Shown: piece by piece, positions 11,830-23,340 of the stretch
How positions within the stretch are numbered: position 1 is the first letter of the stretch
How the letters are laid out: the number at the start of each line of letters is the position of its first letter
DNA from: Quillaja saponaria
Taxonomy: Eukaryota; Streptophyta; Magnoliopsida; Fabales; Quillajaceae
Assembly: GCA_029379385.1 (NCBI GenBank)
Contig: CM055613.1
Coordinates: 21,160,001-21,224,000 of the forward strand
DNA length: 64,000 bases
Direction of reading: 5' to 3'
Notes under the pieces: generated by a model
What the model saw: only the letters and a program-made list of their open reading frames with translations
Databases searched by the model: none
What the model was told of the DNA's origin: nothing
Translations under genes and position numbers: made by a program

Positions 11830-12145
11830 ATATAGGTTCAGCCAAGTCAGCCTTGCCACAATCACTAATGATTGTGTTGGGTATTCCAAATCTGTCAAAG
11901 ATGTGAGGTTTAACAAAATCCACAGCAACCTTAGCATCATCAGTACGTGTAGCCTAAGCTTCAACCCATTTAGACACATAATCAACATCAACCAAAAGAA
12001 GAGGGAAAAGGACCCATGAAATCAATACCCCTAACATCAAAGATTTCACATACAAGAATAAAATTTAAAGGCATTTGATCATGATGAGTTATACTACCCC
12101 TTCTTTGGCATCGTTTACATGATTTGCAAAAAGTGTATGCATCTT
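11830..12145 (-). pseudogene. O1 integrase fragment
   Basis: The minus strand reads [20 protein letters not shown] at about 12140-12080, the second half of the HHCC zinc finger. It then reads [13 protein letters not shown], the start of the catalytic core of OTA integrases. The fragment fades out by about 11830 without the remaining catalytic residues. It follows the RT fragment without RNase H between them. Confidence 0.75.
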
Positions 12146-12149
12146 TAAA

Positions 12150-12907
12150 CAAGGAAAAGGAAAAGGAAAGTGATTCTTACATGATACTTGATTCAGCTTG
12201 CAATTATCAACACACATTCTTCATCCACTTTGAACTTGCGTAGGCACAAGTTCATCATCTTTATTTTGCATAACAGTATTTCCATTTTTCTTAAGAACCA
12301 TATGTATAGGACTTACCCACTTGCTATCCAAAATAAGGTAGATAACTCCAGCATCAAGCAACTTAAATATTTCGGCCTTGACTACCTCCATCAAAGGTGG
12401 GTTAAGACACTTTTGGCTTCAAATTTTCTTCCAAAAGTATGCGATACATACACATAGAAGGACTAATTCTCTTGATGTCAGCCAACGTCCATCCAATAGC
12501 AGTTTTATGGTCACAAAGCACTCGCACAAGCCTTTCCTCTTGGAAATTTGTTAAGTTCTTTGCAATGATCATAAGTAATGTATTATTCTCACCCAAAAAC
12601 ACATACTTAAATGATCAAGCAAAGATTTTAATTCAAGCTTGGGTGCATGCAAAACAGAGGGTAAAAGTTTCTTGTGAGAACTAGCTAAATCATGAAAAAC
12701 CTCACCATACTTATACAGCACAGCTTGCAAAGATTGCAAGGCCATGACCGCATCAACCAAACTATCATCTACAGCAACCACTCTTTTTGTGCAAGTGGAA
12801 TCCAAACTTTGGCTTATAGCCACATTCAATTTATCACTACCACTTAAGACAAAACTTGTTACACATAATGTCAAAAACATCCAAACACATAATAGATTGT
12901 TTATCAT
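12150..12907 (-). pseudogene. O1 protease-RT linker and RT N-terminus
   Basis: From 12907 the linker APKLELKSLLDHL and the segment HKTAIGWTLADIKRISPSMC lead into the RT N-terminus. These are hallmark blocks of OTA pol. RT then continues in broken frames with a stop, ending at a HFPFPF-like block near 12150 where the integrase fragment begins. The catalytic YxDD region is absent, lost in a deletion I judge to be more than 1 kb. This copy could not make an active RT. Confidence 0.8.
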
Positions 12908-12924
12908 CTGGAAACTTCATGGCA

Positions 12925-13464
12925 TCAAGAATTGAATTGAACAACATTACCATCAAATTCCATAGATAATGTACTAGAAAAAACATCAATCTTAGTTCTA
13001 GAAGTTTTAAGGAATGATCTTCCTAACAAAAGTAGAGTAGACATATGTGAGTGATTATCCTCCATGTCAAGAATATAAAAATCAGCTAGAAAAATCAAAC
13101 CATGAACTAAAACTGAGACATTTGCAAGCACACCCAAAGGATAAACAAATGTACGATTAGCAAGTTGGATAATGATACCTAGAGGGTTAAGACAAAGAGA
13201 GTCATATAAAGATTTTGGCATTACATTAATTGAAGCTCCTACATCACACATGGCCTTTTCAAAGCAAGTATTACCAATATTACAAGGAATAGAAAACGAT
13301 CCAAGATCTTTTTCCTTAAGTGGGAGTTTCTTTTGAATGATAACAGATACATTCTCTCCCACATTTACTGTTGAATTTTCTTTTGTTAGTGCACAACTTC
13401 TTGAGAAACTTTGCATATCAAGGGACTTGCTTGATTGTATCCAAGAGAGGAATATTGATTTCAA
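12925..13464 (-). pseudogene. O1 aspartic protease
   Basis: The motif FEKAMCDVGASINVMPKSLY contains a retropepsin-like active site, in which the usual D-L-G or D-S-G of OTA elements appears as D-V-G. It is followed by a PLGVLANVSVLV strand and a LLLGRSFLKTSRTKIDV block, all in the order expected of Athila/Tat proteases. The frame is open over 179 codons, the longest preserved coding piece of O1. Gag lies upstream and the RT linker downstream. Confidence 0.85.
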
Positions 13465-13629
13465 CCTTTCTAAACATCTCTAAGATCTCCTTCTCCTTAT
13501 CTTCTTTCTTAGACTTATAAGAACTCAAAGGAAAAGGTGGAGTAAGCTTAAAATTGGAAGTCATGGGTTGAGAATTTACCTTGGGAACACCCAAATTAGG
13601 TTTGGCATTCATTTGATTAGGGGCAGAAG

Positions 13630-15174
13630 CTTCGGCCAACTTTTAAGAAGTTTAGGCTTCAACTTCAATCTCTTCCTCCAATGCAATATTTCTTGGTTTA
13701 TTCTCTCCAAGCTCTTTTCCATTCCTTAACTTGATTGCATAAGCACTTACCAGACCCTTGTGTTTCCAATTTACCCACATTAGTAGCAAGTTTCCCTACT
13801 TGCTTCTCCAAATTTTAGATACTTGACCTTGTTTCTTGTTTGAATTGCATCATGCTTTGTTGGAAGGCCAATGTATTAGATGCCATTGTTTTCATCTTAT
13901 CTTCCCATAGACGAACCATAATTGGATGAAATCATTGGTTGTGGGGATTGTCTAGATTGATATTGTGGTTGTGCTTGAGATCCAAGAGGGTTGATGTTTT
14001 GACCTCCATTTGGAGGTGGTTGTGGTTGATTCCCATAACGCAAGTTAGAGTGATCTCTCCAGCTAGGATTGTACGTGTTCGAATATGGATCATACTTACG
14101 TTGTGGTTGTCCAGGAAAAATGCCACCAATGACATTAGCTTGTTCCACGAGATCATCTTGCATTGTAGGATGCATATCAGTTGGATGCTCTTGGTTAAAG
14201 TAAATGCCACATGCTTTCACTTTCTGAACATTTCCAACAGCCAAAGAATGCACGAGAGAAGTAAGATTGACAACTTATTGTTCAAGGTTAGAGATACTTA
14301 CTTCATTTATTTTTTGGAGGCACGTGCATCCATGTGAGTTCCAAATTATTGCGAATTGGCAGCCATGTTGGATATTAATTGCTTTGTAGCCTCGGGTGTT
14401 TTGTCAACTAATGCCTCTCCACTTGCAGCATCAATTATGTTCCTTTCTTGTGGCATCAAACCATCGTAGAAGTATTGGATGAGAAGTTGATCAAAGATTT
14501 GGTGATGCCACTAGCACACAACTTCTTAAATCTTTCCCAATACTCATACCATTGTATTGCCTTATTCCACATATTTCCCTACTTATATTTGTAACACATG
14601 ATGCAGGAAAATACTTCTCCAAGAAAAGCAACTTCATCTCATTCCACGTAGTGATCGAGCCAGAGGGAATGTAATATAGCCACTCCTTAGCTGCATCACC
14701 CAAGGAGAATGGGAATGCTTAAAGTTTGATTTGCTCCTCGGTCACACCATTAGGTTTCATGCTCGGGCACACTAAATGGAATTCCTTGAGATGTTTATGT
14801 AGATCTTCACTTGAAAGACCATGAAAAGTAGGAAGTAAGTGAATAAGACCAGATTTAAGCTAAAAAAGGACATCAATATTAGGAAAGTTATTGCAAAGTG
14901 GTTGATGGTAAGGATCAGGGGTGGCGAGCTCCTTAAGAGTGAGAGGTTGTCAAATGGCCACGTTTTCAACTTGTTTGTGGATTGGTGCAATTTCTTCCTC
15001 CAATTCAAAAGCCAAAGGATGTGCTTTTTGTGACACAAACTTTACATGTGTGCCTAATCTGATGTAATCTCTCATTACATGTATTCTAGAATTGACCTCT
15101 TCAATTGTGCTTTGTGGTGGAGTTCGATTAAGTTGCTCTAAGGTGGATTATCTGTCTTCTTCGAAATCGGACAT
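13630..15174 (-). pseudogene. O1 gag
   Basis: A start codon at 15174 begins MSDFEEDR. The gag core is at 14703-14491 (KEWLYYIPSGSITTWNEMK, then FLEKYFPAS), and the C-terminal block at 14253-13897 has QANVIGGIFPG and DPYSNTYNPSWRDH, both diagnostic for OTA gag. The C-terminus is glutamine- and proline-rich. Several stops and frameshifts interrupt it, for example near 15150 and 14490. A long spacer separates the start from the primer site. Confidence 0.82.
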
Positions 15175-15241
15175 ACAAGCACAAATGATCTAAACTAAAC
15201 AAAAACACAAGCTTGAATTAAATTAAAAAGATTAGTTTTCT

Positions 15242-15258
15242 CAGCAGTGGTGCCAAAA
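15242..15258 (-). other. O1 primer-binding site (tRNA-Asp-like, degenerate)
   Basis: The minus strand reads ttggcaccactgctgag next to the LTR end. The usual OTA form is TGGCGCCGTTGCCGGGG (tRNA-Asp complement). The spacing and the first bases agree; several internal bases have changed. O2 has a better preserved version at 27634-27651. Confidence 0.65.
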
Positions 15259-15260
15259 TT

Positions 15261-16698
15261 TGATAAGTCATTGATGTTCACCAAATTAGAACCTAACTAA
15301 TTATATTTATAGTATAATAAGTAGGGTGTCGATCCCATAAAGAAACAATTAAGTTAATCAAATTCAACTCAAGCAAGTAAATCAAACTGTAATGAGCAAG
15401 TATAAATCCTAAGCCGAATACTGTAATGAGCAATAACAGTAAATCAAACTAATGCAAGAAAATATAAAGCAAAACAGATGTATAAAAGTGAAAGGAGTTC
15501 TAAAATAGGTTATGATGATAACATGCTATAAATATGCAAACTAACTAATATGCACTCAAAACAGCAAAGTAAATAAATGGAGAACAAAACACCAAAGAAG
15601 TTTTCGCCAAGATTCATGAGCTATTAATCATTAAAAACAAAAAAAATACCAACCTGAATATACTCATATGCATGCAAATCAACCATGGAAACAAGTCTTT
15701 TCTACCTATCCTATCCTCACTTGTTAATTATGTCAAGCGAAATAACTAACACTAATCATATAATAACCTTAAGGGTTATGGATTTAATTATGTGACAGCA
15801 TTACGAACTAGATATGTGCAATTGATTCTAAACAATTAACACACAAGTGGCATTAACTTAGTCTAGATCAGATTTTCCAAGCAACCGATAAACTCAAATT
15901 TAATTCAAGTGCTACCTTTACTACTTATGTTAATTAATCATGCAAAGACATTAATTAATTAACTAGCATCAGATTACATGTATCAATATATCATGTGTAC
16001 ATCATAACAAACTAAAGCACATAATCATTAAGCAATTAACTAAGAAAAACTCATATACTTGCATTTGTATATAACATCAGATTTCCTCTTAAAAACAGAT
16101 TCCCATAGTAGCTATTCAGGGTTACTTACCTCTTGCAATTGAACAAAAACTTAAACTGACATCATCATTAATTGAAAAGAAAAATGTTCTGTTCATTGTT
16201 GAAATTTTGAGAGAGAAGAAGAAGAAAAATGCATGTAAAGGTACATCTGAAAGAAACCTATACCTCTCCTATTTATATTTAGTATAGGGGTGACAAGGAC
16301 TTCTAAACAAGAAGGAGTCTTTTCCTACTTAATAACTAATTCCTTATTAGATTAGATTTGCACTTATCCAAAATTTGAATATTCTAATATGATCTTGTGA
16401 TCTTCTTTCAATCCTAATCCCAATAAAAATTCCTTGCCTTCCTCATGTAGAATTCCTTTATTGCCACTAGGATTCCTAGTCCAATTAAGATTTGCACTTC
16501 ATCAACTCATAGATTTGTCTAAATGTGCTCATTCTAGTCCTTAGCTCAATTACATGCTCAAATGCTCCATTTTCCTCTTCATGTCTACAAAGCATAGTTT
16601 TACACAAAACAAGATTAAGTATACTAAAGTAAGACATAAAATATGCATAAAAGACTAATAATAAGGTACTAAAAAGATAGAATAATATAAGTGTATCA
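15261..16698 (-). repeat. O1 5' LTR (right)
   Basis: Starts TGATAAGTCATTGATG and ends GTGTATCA on the plus strand. It is similar along its length to 8573-10164 but about 150 bp shorter through several deletions, for example near 15390 and 15590. The CTTAA duplication follows directly. Confidence 0.88.
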
Positions 16699-16703
16699 CT
16701 TAA
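16699..16703. repeat. Target-site duplication CTTAA, right copy (O1)
   Basis: CTTAA follows the LTR end GTGTATCA and matches 8568-8572. A1 protease sequence resumes at 16704. Confidence 0.88.
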
Positions 16704-18287
16704 TCAAAAGTAAAGCCAATTTCTCTACTAGGTAGGTACTAACAACATTCAACTTCCCCCTTCTGTGATCACACTACAAGCCTTATTATTAACATGACAG
16801 CTAGTGTTAAAAATATTCTCCCTCTGCTGTTCAGCCTCATCTATCTTAATTTGTGCACTCAATGCACACCTTGCAATAAGAGACTCTCCATCAACCTTAA
16901 AATCAATCCCCTCATCATCGGTAGCATTGGCTAACTCATGCATCTCATCACTATCACCCTCATTCTCAGTGATTACTTCACCATTATCATGCATGATCAT
17001 CGCGCCTTTTGTTGGGGCACTGTGAAGCTATATGCACACCTTGCAACAAGAGACTCTCCATCAACCTTAAACTCAATCCCCTCATCATCGATAGCATTGG
17101 CTAACTCGTGCATCTCATCACTATCACCTTCATTCTCAGTGATTACTTCACCACTATCATGCATGATCTTTGCGCCTTTTGTTGGGCATTGTGAAGCTAT
17201 ATGCCCAGATCCCAAACACTTAAAACACTTTATATCCCTATTTCGAGTAGGCCGGTTAGTTTTGGGTTTTGGTTTGCTAGTTGATTCCTCTTTTCTTTTG
17301 GGTACTTCTGCCCTTTCTTTATGGACAACTATATCACTCCTATCATTACTAGCCCATTTCGACCTCCAAGAAGGTGTAGAAGCCAAGTTAACCCTCGCTG
17401 CCCCCTTCCTTTTCAACCTTCATAGCCATGTGCACCATGCCCTCTAACTCCACGTAGTGCTGTAACTCAACTACGTTGACTATCTCTCTATTTAAACCAT
17501 TAAAAATGGAGCCATAATGGCTTCCCTATCCTCTTCAATGTTAGCCCTCATCATAGGCATCTCCATCTCCTTATGATAGTCCTCCACACTTCTTGAACTT
17601 TGTGTAAGGTTTTGGAATTTCTAGTAAAGGTCTCTACAGTAATGGGTGGGTAAGAAACGTCACCTTATGAGAAGTATCAATAGTCCTCTCACAGTTCCTC
17701 CTCCTAATAGTCACCATTTAATCCCACCAAATGATAGCATTGTTAGTGAATTCAATTACTGCTAGCTTTAACTTCTTCTCCTCATAGTAGTTGTGGCAAC
17801 CAAAAATTAACTCTATCTTCTTCTCCCATTCTAAATAAGCTTCTGGATCGTTTCTACCTTGGAATGTAGGAATTTTCATTTTAATGCTGCCCAAGTTCCT
17901 ATCAATCCTTTCTTCTTTGTTTTCCATAATCCCTTCTATGGCCTCTACCATGCTTACCACCTCCTCTAGGCCTAAATCTTCCCATTTCTACTTCAGACAC
18001 TTGATCCTCATCATCTTCATTCTCATCTTTAAGCTCAAGTTCAACCGGTTCCCTCCTATGTATCCTTCGATCACGTACTACTTTATTGGGCCTCCTATCT
18101 TCTACTTCTTGATGATCTACACCTCTTGATGATTGCACCCTCCTTATCTCCAACAACTTAGTAGATTGCCTTTTTAGTTTATCCTTCACTTCATTATTTA
18201 CATTACGGCCATCCTCTCAAACTGCTGTTGCATAGCTTGCAATGTAAAGAAGGTGTTATCCTGTTGTGAATAACTGTAATTTGACAT
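16704..18287 (-). pseudogene. A1 gag and protease N-terminus
   Basis: A start codon at 18287 is followed by the N-terminal helix (QQQFERMAVM), an Arg/Gly-rich segment (GRFRPRGGGKHGRGHRRDYG at about 17970-17910) and the gag core (KMKIPTFQGRNDPEAYLEWE). The CCHC knuckle CFKCLGSGHIASQCP lies at 17227-17186. The protease begins near 16800 (NTSCHVNNKACSVITEGG). The active-site block appears as I-T-E-G-G, where B1 has I-I-D-G-G, so the catalytic Asp is replaced by Glu. A 170-bp tandem duplication (16864-17203) after the knuckle shifts the frame. Several further stops break gag near 17450-17720. Confidence 0.85.
16864..17203 (-). repeat. 170-bp tandem duplication in A1 gag-pol
   Basis: The copy starting gcacaccttgcaa at 16864 recurs at 17034 with few differences. 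Each copy encodes the acidic segment after the zinc knuckle (ENEGDSDEMHELANA). The period of 170 is not a multiple of three, so the duplication breaks the frame. A2 has a single copy. Confidence 0.85.
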
Positions 18288-18810
18288 ATTGCAAACATGA
18301 TTAGTAAAAACAATGAATAAAGATAAGCAGCCTCATGTGTTTCGCTCAATTTTTATTTTTTTATTATTTTTTTATCTTTCTATTTTTTATTCAGAATGAT
18401 AAACTCTCCACAGAGCCTTTTTTTTTCTCTCTATGCTTCCTCCAATGTTCTTTTTAGAACTATTCTAAAACTTGCTTCAAGAGCCCAGAATTTGCAACAA
18501 CCAACACGAGTAAGGTTCAGGAAACTCTAATAGCAAGGCCAGGGTAAAAAAAGAAAAGAAAAGAAAAGCACAAGCTGAATGAAGCAATTGAATCACAGAA
18601 ACCAATGAGTAATTCAAAGAGCTGATTTTAATAATATATTGTCACTATCTTTTTTTCTTTTTCTTTTTTTGGGCTTCAACAAAAACTTAAATCAGAAACA
18701 GAACTCAGATTAATCATAAATAAATTTTGAAAAATAAGGATGAGACGAAATCTGAAAGCAAGTAAATTGGCCAAAAAAAATGAAAAATGAACCTGATTTC
18801 TAGTGCCAAA
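18288..18810 (-). other. A1 5' untranslated leader
   Basis: Non-coding leader between primer site and gag start, with A/T runs (for example 18355-18380 and 18645-18670). It is homologous to 52501-53001 (+) and 57773-58146 (-), including the words caacacgagtaa and caattgaatcacagaaacc. Confidence 0.75.
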
Positions 18811-18824
18811 GCTCTGATACCAAC
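18811..18824 (-). other. A1 primer-binding site (tRNA-Met type)
   Basis: The minus strand reads gttggtatcagagc directly after the LTR end CACATCA. This is the canonical initiator tRNA-Met complement used by chromoviruses. Confidence 0.88.
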
Positions 18825-19513
18825 TGATGTGAACCATTGGTGATGAATGACTTAAACCCACATGAGATTGAATCAAAAAATCCCAACAAAGCTAGAAGTC
18901 AGATTGTAAGAAGATTAAAACCCCTGAAGAGCAAGCTCCAAGAACCCTAATCCGTGATTGGACGCTACAAAGATGAGATTTTGATAAGTTCAGAAGATAG
19001 TTCATGATAGACCAAGAGAAAGCTGCTATCTCTTTGAAAATTTTATATTCAATTCTAATCTGCCTTTTGAGTTCATCCTACCTCTATATGTATAAGGGAA
19101 CAAATAAAAACTCTAAAACTAATGGGATCCTAGCCTAAGTAGGATTAGTAATCCAATTACAAATAAAAGCCTAATCAAAACCCAATTAACACAAAACATA
19201 AGATAAAGTAAATGGGCTTAATTAAAAGTAATGTTCAGCCCATTAAAATTTTAAAAAAATGCCCATTTAACTTCAACCCAACAAAACATGCTTAAATTCA
19301 GTTGAGCCCTCCTCACTTATTCTCATGCACTTGTATTACATAAACTAGTGTTGATTCTCCTTCCTTCAAGCGGCAAATTATTGTTCTCGGCCCAGCAAGC
19401 TTAAACTAATCATTGCATTGCTTCTTTGATTCTTTTGGCTCTAGCTCATGTTATTGGTCCATCCAGAACATGCAAAGGCTCCTTGAATGTTTGTTTTCCA
19501 TGATTGTCATCAG
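18825..19513 (-). repeat. A1 5' LTR (689 bp), containing the pol C-terminal coding end
   Basis: On the minus strand the LTR runs from TGATGACAATCATGG (19513) to GGTTCACATCA (18825), with inverted TGATG/CATCA ends. The first about 150 bp encode the conserved end of the polyprotein (GPITRARAKRIKE-like, about 19470-19430). The pol frame therefore overlaps the 3' LTR in this family, and its 5' LTR carries the same words. The other side of 19513 is the truncated B1 LTR. Confidence 0.78.
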
Positions 19514-20303
19514 GGAGTTCAACTCAATTTGAAGACTTGAAGCCCAATATAGATGAGCATGAACCTAAGCCCAATTTGAACAACCTTCTCTCTTATGTGG
19601 ACGTGGGTGAGAATTATTTCTGGGAATTCATACCAAGAAATTATGTGATGAATTACTTACCCTTGGAAAGATCTGAGCCTAATTTCCAACACATTAAAGG
19701 GTGTATCATTTGGAGGTCTCTAGAGGAAGTTATGGCTGTTTTGGTAAAGCCTGTTCCAGAACATAGATTAGGACGAATTTTAAGAACTCTCCTATTCCCT
19801 ATTATCTTATCTTTGTTTTGTTTTGTTTTATGGTTTTCATTAATACTTATGAGTTGGAATATATTTTATAGTCAAAAGTAAGCATTTATTAGTATTGGAA
19901 TTAAGTCACTTATACTTGGAGGGTTGTTCCAAGATAGTCAAACTATTTAATTTAGGTTTGTGCTTTTTTACCTATGCTTGGAGGGTTGTTCCAAGACTTA
20001 TAAAACTCATTGTCTGCAGTCATGCTAAAAAAATTTTGCAGAAATATTATTACAATTGCTTATTGTAATTTTTTTATTTCTTATCTAGACAAGTTCTTGT
20101 TTAGTGGCAAAATTAAACCCGATTCTTATCACTCTTCATTCTTCTTTCTAAGAGTGTGGCAAATCAATCTTGTAGTTCTTGATTGTGGCAGAGGATTCTT
20201 ATCATTCAAGGCTGCAAAAATTCTTTTTCTTTTCTTTTATTCACTCAAAATTCATATTCAACCATCCCTTTACAATTTCCAGCAATCTATTTCCAACACA
20301 TCA
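19514..20303 (+). repeat. B1 5' LTR (5'-truncated)
   Basis: Homologous to 24415-25187 from gggagttcaac onward and ends CCAACACATCA. A duplicated phrase tggagggttgttccaagac appears near 19920 and 19980. The 125-codon frame at 19504-19881 is a by-product of the A1/B1 junction. Confidence 0.82.
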
Positions 20304-20319
20304 TATTGGTATCAGAGCA
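20304..20319 (+). other. B1 primer-binding site (tRNA-Met type)
   Basis: tattggtatcagagca directly follows the LTR end CACATCA. The core TGGTATCAGAGC is intact. Confidence 0.88.
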
Positions 20320-20373
20320 TATGGTTTATGAGTGAAACACGTGAGGGAGTGCTTGTGCCCAAAAATCCCAACA

Positions 20374-21293
20374 ATGAACGACCAAAATAATCCCACCAAA
20401 CCCAAGGGTCTTTCCATGAAACAAGCTCAAATTATTGGAATTCAACGAAGATAAGAGGAGATGATGGAACAAATAGGCCAAATGGCTCAGGCCATCAAAA
20501 GATTAACCATGTAACGTCAAAACCATCCATATATGCAGCAAGAACCAAGATGGGCATACTATGATATTGATGAGGAAGATGGAGAAGATGATGACTTTGA
20601 TGAAGAAGAGGATGAGAGACCACATCCAAGGAGGCAACAATGGAGGACTGAAAATAACTTGAAGTTGAAGATTCCTCCATTCAAAGGAACCAATTCACTG
20701 GAAGAATACATGCAGTGGGTACAACGGGTCAAGAAGGTATAAGCAATTTATGGTGGAAGTATTTGAAAGCTCAATGTAGGAGGGATGGGGTAGGAGACAT
20801 TAGAAATTGGAGGCTAATGAAAAGACCCATGCAAATGTGTTTTGTTCCTGAATAATATAAGCAAGAGTTGTATATTAGGATGCAAAGCCTAAGGCAGGGG
20901 GGAATGTGTGTTGACGATTATGTGAAGGAGTTCGAAATACTAATGATGAGATGTGAATTACAAGAACCACAAGAACAAACCATTGCTAGGTTTTTGGGAA
21001 GATTGAATAAAGGAGTTGCAGATGCCGCTAAGTTACAACCTTATGTGATTTTGGAGGATGTCATGAAACTTGCCATTAAGGTGGAAAGGCAGCGCAAAAG
21101 AGGTGCATCAAAGCAGGGAGAACGTAGGGAATTCAAGTAAACCGCTAGTAGATTCAGCCAAAAGAAAAGAGCAGGTTGGTTTTCCTAACCCACCACCTAG
21201 AAAGAGCCAAGATATCAAGTGTTTCAAATGTATTGGCCACGGGCATATTGCTTCCGAATGTCCTAATAAAAGTGTGATGGTAATTCGAGAGTA
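20374..21293 (+). pseudogene. B1 gag
   Basis: The likely start is at 20374, 55 bp after the primer site. Visible parts are an acidic stretch (DEEDGEDDDFDEEEDER), the gag core beginning LKLKIPPFKGTNSLEEYMQW, a segment GGMCVDDYVKEFEILMMRCE at about 20898-20957, and a CCHC knuckle CFKCIGHGHIASEC at 21220-21261. Stops occur around 20400-20515 and 20742, and a frameshift near 21100 joins two open frames. Product role: capsid of the retrotransposon particle. Confidence 0.83.
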
Positions 21294-21387
21294 AGGGGAA
21301 ATTGAAAGTGACGATGAGGCAGCAATAGAAGAAGAGGGGATTGTGGAATACGTCGATGAAGGACAGCTGTTTGCAATTTGATGAATT

Positions 21388-21810
21388 TTGAATTCCCAAG
21401 CAAAGGTGGATAATGAACATAGTGAAAATCTTTTCCACACTAGGTGCACCATTGATAAAAAGGTATGTGGAGTTATCATAGATGGTGGGAGTTGTACAAA
21501 TGTAGCTTCCACTACCTTGGTGGAGAAATTGAATTTGGAAACCATGAAAATCCCACGGCCATACAAGCTGCATTGTCTAAATAATCAAGGTGAAGTGACC
21601 ATCTCAAAACAAGTGTTCTTGCCATTCTCCATTGACAAAACCTATTCAGATGAGGTATTATGTTATGTAGCACCTATGGATGTTGGACACTTGCTTCTTG
21701 GAAGGCCTTGGCAATTTGATAGAAGGGCATTGCATGATTGGTTCAAAAACACCTATTCTTTTACAAAGGATGGGAAGAAGATCACTTTAGCTCCTCTTAG
21801 TCCACCGTAA
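21388..21810 (+). pseudogene. B1 aspartic protease
   Basis: The 140-codon open frame contains GVIIDGGSCTNVASTTLVEK at about 21472-21531. Its active-site triplet is D-G-G, which I believe is normal in this chromovirus group. The HLLLGRPWQFDRR block follows near 21690. The best preserved protein segment of B1. A stop at 21808 separates it from RT, and an in-frame stop near 21381 separates it from gag. Confidence 0.85.
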
Positions 21811-21860
21811 GTGCTTTACGATCAACAAGTCATGAAGAAAGAAAAGAAAAGAAGACAAGC

Positions 21861-23340
21861 TTGTTTTCAACTAAAGGTGAAGTGGAGAAAGCTTTACAAG
21901 ATTCCAACCCGGTTCTCATGTTAGTTGTAAAAGAAGCCATATCAAATAAGGTAATTTCCTTTCCCTTGCAGATTAAAGAGCTCATGGAAGAGTTTGCTAA
22001 TATGTTTCCTAAAGAATTACGAAAGGGGTTGCCACCACTTCGTGGGATTGAGCACCAAATTAATCTAGTACCAAAGGCAGCCTTACTAAATAGGCCAGCC
22101 TAGATGCAATCCTAAAGAGGCTAAGGAGTTGCAATGTCAAGTTGATGAGTTACTGCAAAAAGGATATGTGAGGGAATCCATGAGGCCTTGTTCAGTTCCT
22201 GCTTTACTAGTACCAAAGAAGGATAAAAGCATGATAATGTGTGTAGATAGTCAAGCCATCAATAAAATCACGATAAAATACCGCTATCCTATCCCAAGGC
22301 TGGAAGATATGCTAGATTAATTACATGGTCAAAAGTGTTCTGAAAGGTGAATTTAAAAAATGACTACCATCAGATCCGAATTAAAGAAAGGGATGAATGG
22401 AAAACAGCCTTCAAGATAAATCATGGGCTGTATGAGTAGATGGTGATGCCATTCAGTCATTCTAATGCCCAAAGCACTTTCATGCGGATTAGTGCTGTGA
22501 CATTTCCCAAGTTTTGTTGTAGTTTACTTTGATGACATTCTCATTTATAGAAAAAAACCATGATGAGCATTTAGATCACCTTAGAAATGTCTTTGAAGTG
22601 CTTCGTCAAGAAAAGTTATTTGGTAACATCAAGAAGTTCACTTTCTGTTAAAACCGAGTCATTTTTCTCAGATTTGTGGTATCCCCACATGATGTTGAAG
22701 TTGATGATGAGAAAATTATAGCCATCAAAGAATGAACTATTCCTACCATAGTCACGGAAGTAAGAAGTTTCCATGATTTAGCTTCAAGAAATAGAAGATT
22801 TGTGAAAATTTTTAGCACCATTTTAGCTCCTTTGACCGAATGTATCAAGAAGGGTGAAGAGTTTAATGGAACAATGCTACCCAAAAGAGCTTTGATTTGA
22901 TTAAAGAGAGGTTGTGTTCAGCTCCTATCTTGGCACTTCCTGATTTTTCCAAGACTTTTGAGGTAGAATGTGATGCGTGGGAGTGGGAATTAGGGATGTC
23001 CTTATGCAAGATAGGCATCCCATTGCCTATTTTAGTGAGAAATTGAGTGAAGCAAGTCAACTATCCTGTCTACGATAAAGAGTTTTAAGCTTTAATTTAA
23101 GCCTTAGAAACTTGGAAGCACTACCTACTTCCAAAGGAGTTTGTCATACACACAGATCATGAATCCTTGAAGTATTTAAAAGGACAAAGCAAGCTGAATC
23201 GAAGACATACCAAGTAGGTGGTGTTTCTTGAAGCTTTTCCATATGTGATCAAGTACAAAAAGGGCAATGTCAACATAGTGGCTGATGCTTTATCCCAAAG
23301 GTATGTTCTTATTTCCCTAATGAATGCCAAGTTGATTGGG
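21861..23340 (+). pseudogene. B1 reverse transcriptase and RNase H
   Basis: The linker (LMEEFANMFPKELRKGLPPL) leads to the RT N-terminus at 22129 ([20 protein letters not shown]). The catalytic YFDD is intact at 22525-22536 (tactttgatgac), but stops and frameshifts flank it (22320-22640). RNase H is recognisable from about 22960 in broken frames. The tether [18 protein letters not shown] at 23251-23304 marks its C-terminal end. A chromovirus RT by its similarity to A1 and A2. Confidence 0.82.

Larger units (their letters stand above)
8573..16698 (-). mobile_element. O1, Athila/Tat-type Ty3-gypsy element nested in A1
   Basis: This is a complete insertion in outline: two LTRs, a tRNA-Asp-like primer site next to the right LTR, a polypurine tract next to the left LTR, gag and part of pol between them, and matching CTTAA duplications. 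All landmarks read on the minus strand. Gag and protease motifs (KEWLYYIPSGSITTWNEMK, CDVGASINVMPKSLYD) place it in the OTA clade; I cannot decide between Athila and Tat/Retand. A deletion has joined the RT N-terminus to the middle of integrase, so the copy is defective. The LTRs differ visibly by many substitutions and indels (1592 against 1438 bp), suggesting an old insertion. It is younger than A1, which it interrupts. Confidence 0.9.

Noticed and set aside
18825..19513. Tandem A-family elements sharing one LTR, because pol C-terminal codons lie outside the apparent LTR
   Set aside because: The LTR termini TGATGA/CACATCA and the adjacent purine tract at 5425 and 24291 show that the pol end lies within the LTR.
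19504..19881. 125-codon open frame before B1
   Set aside because: It spans the A1/B1 junction and is LTR sequence; its recognisable part is the overlap of pol end and LTR.
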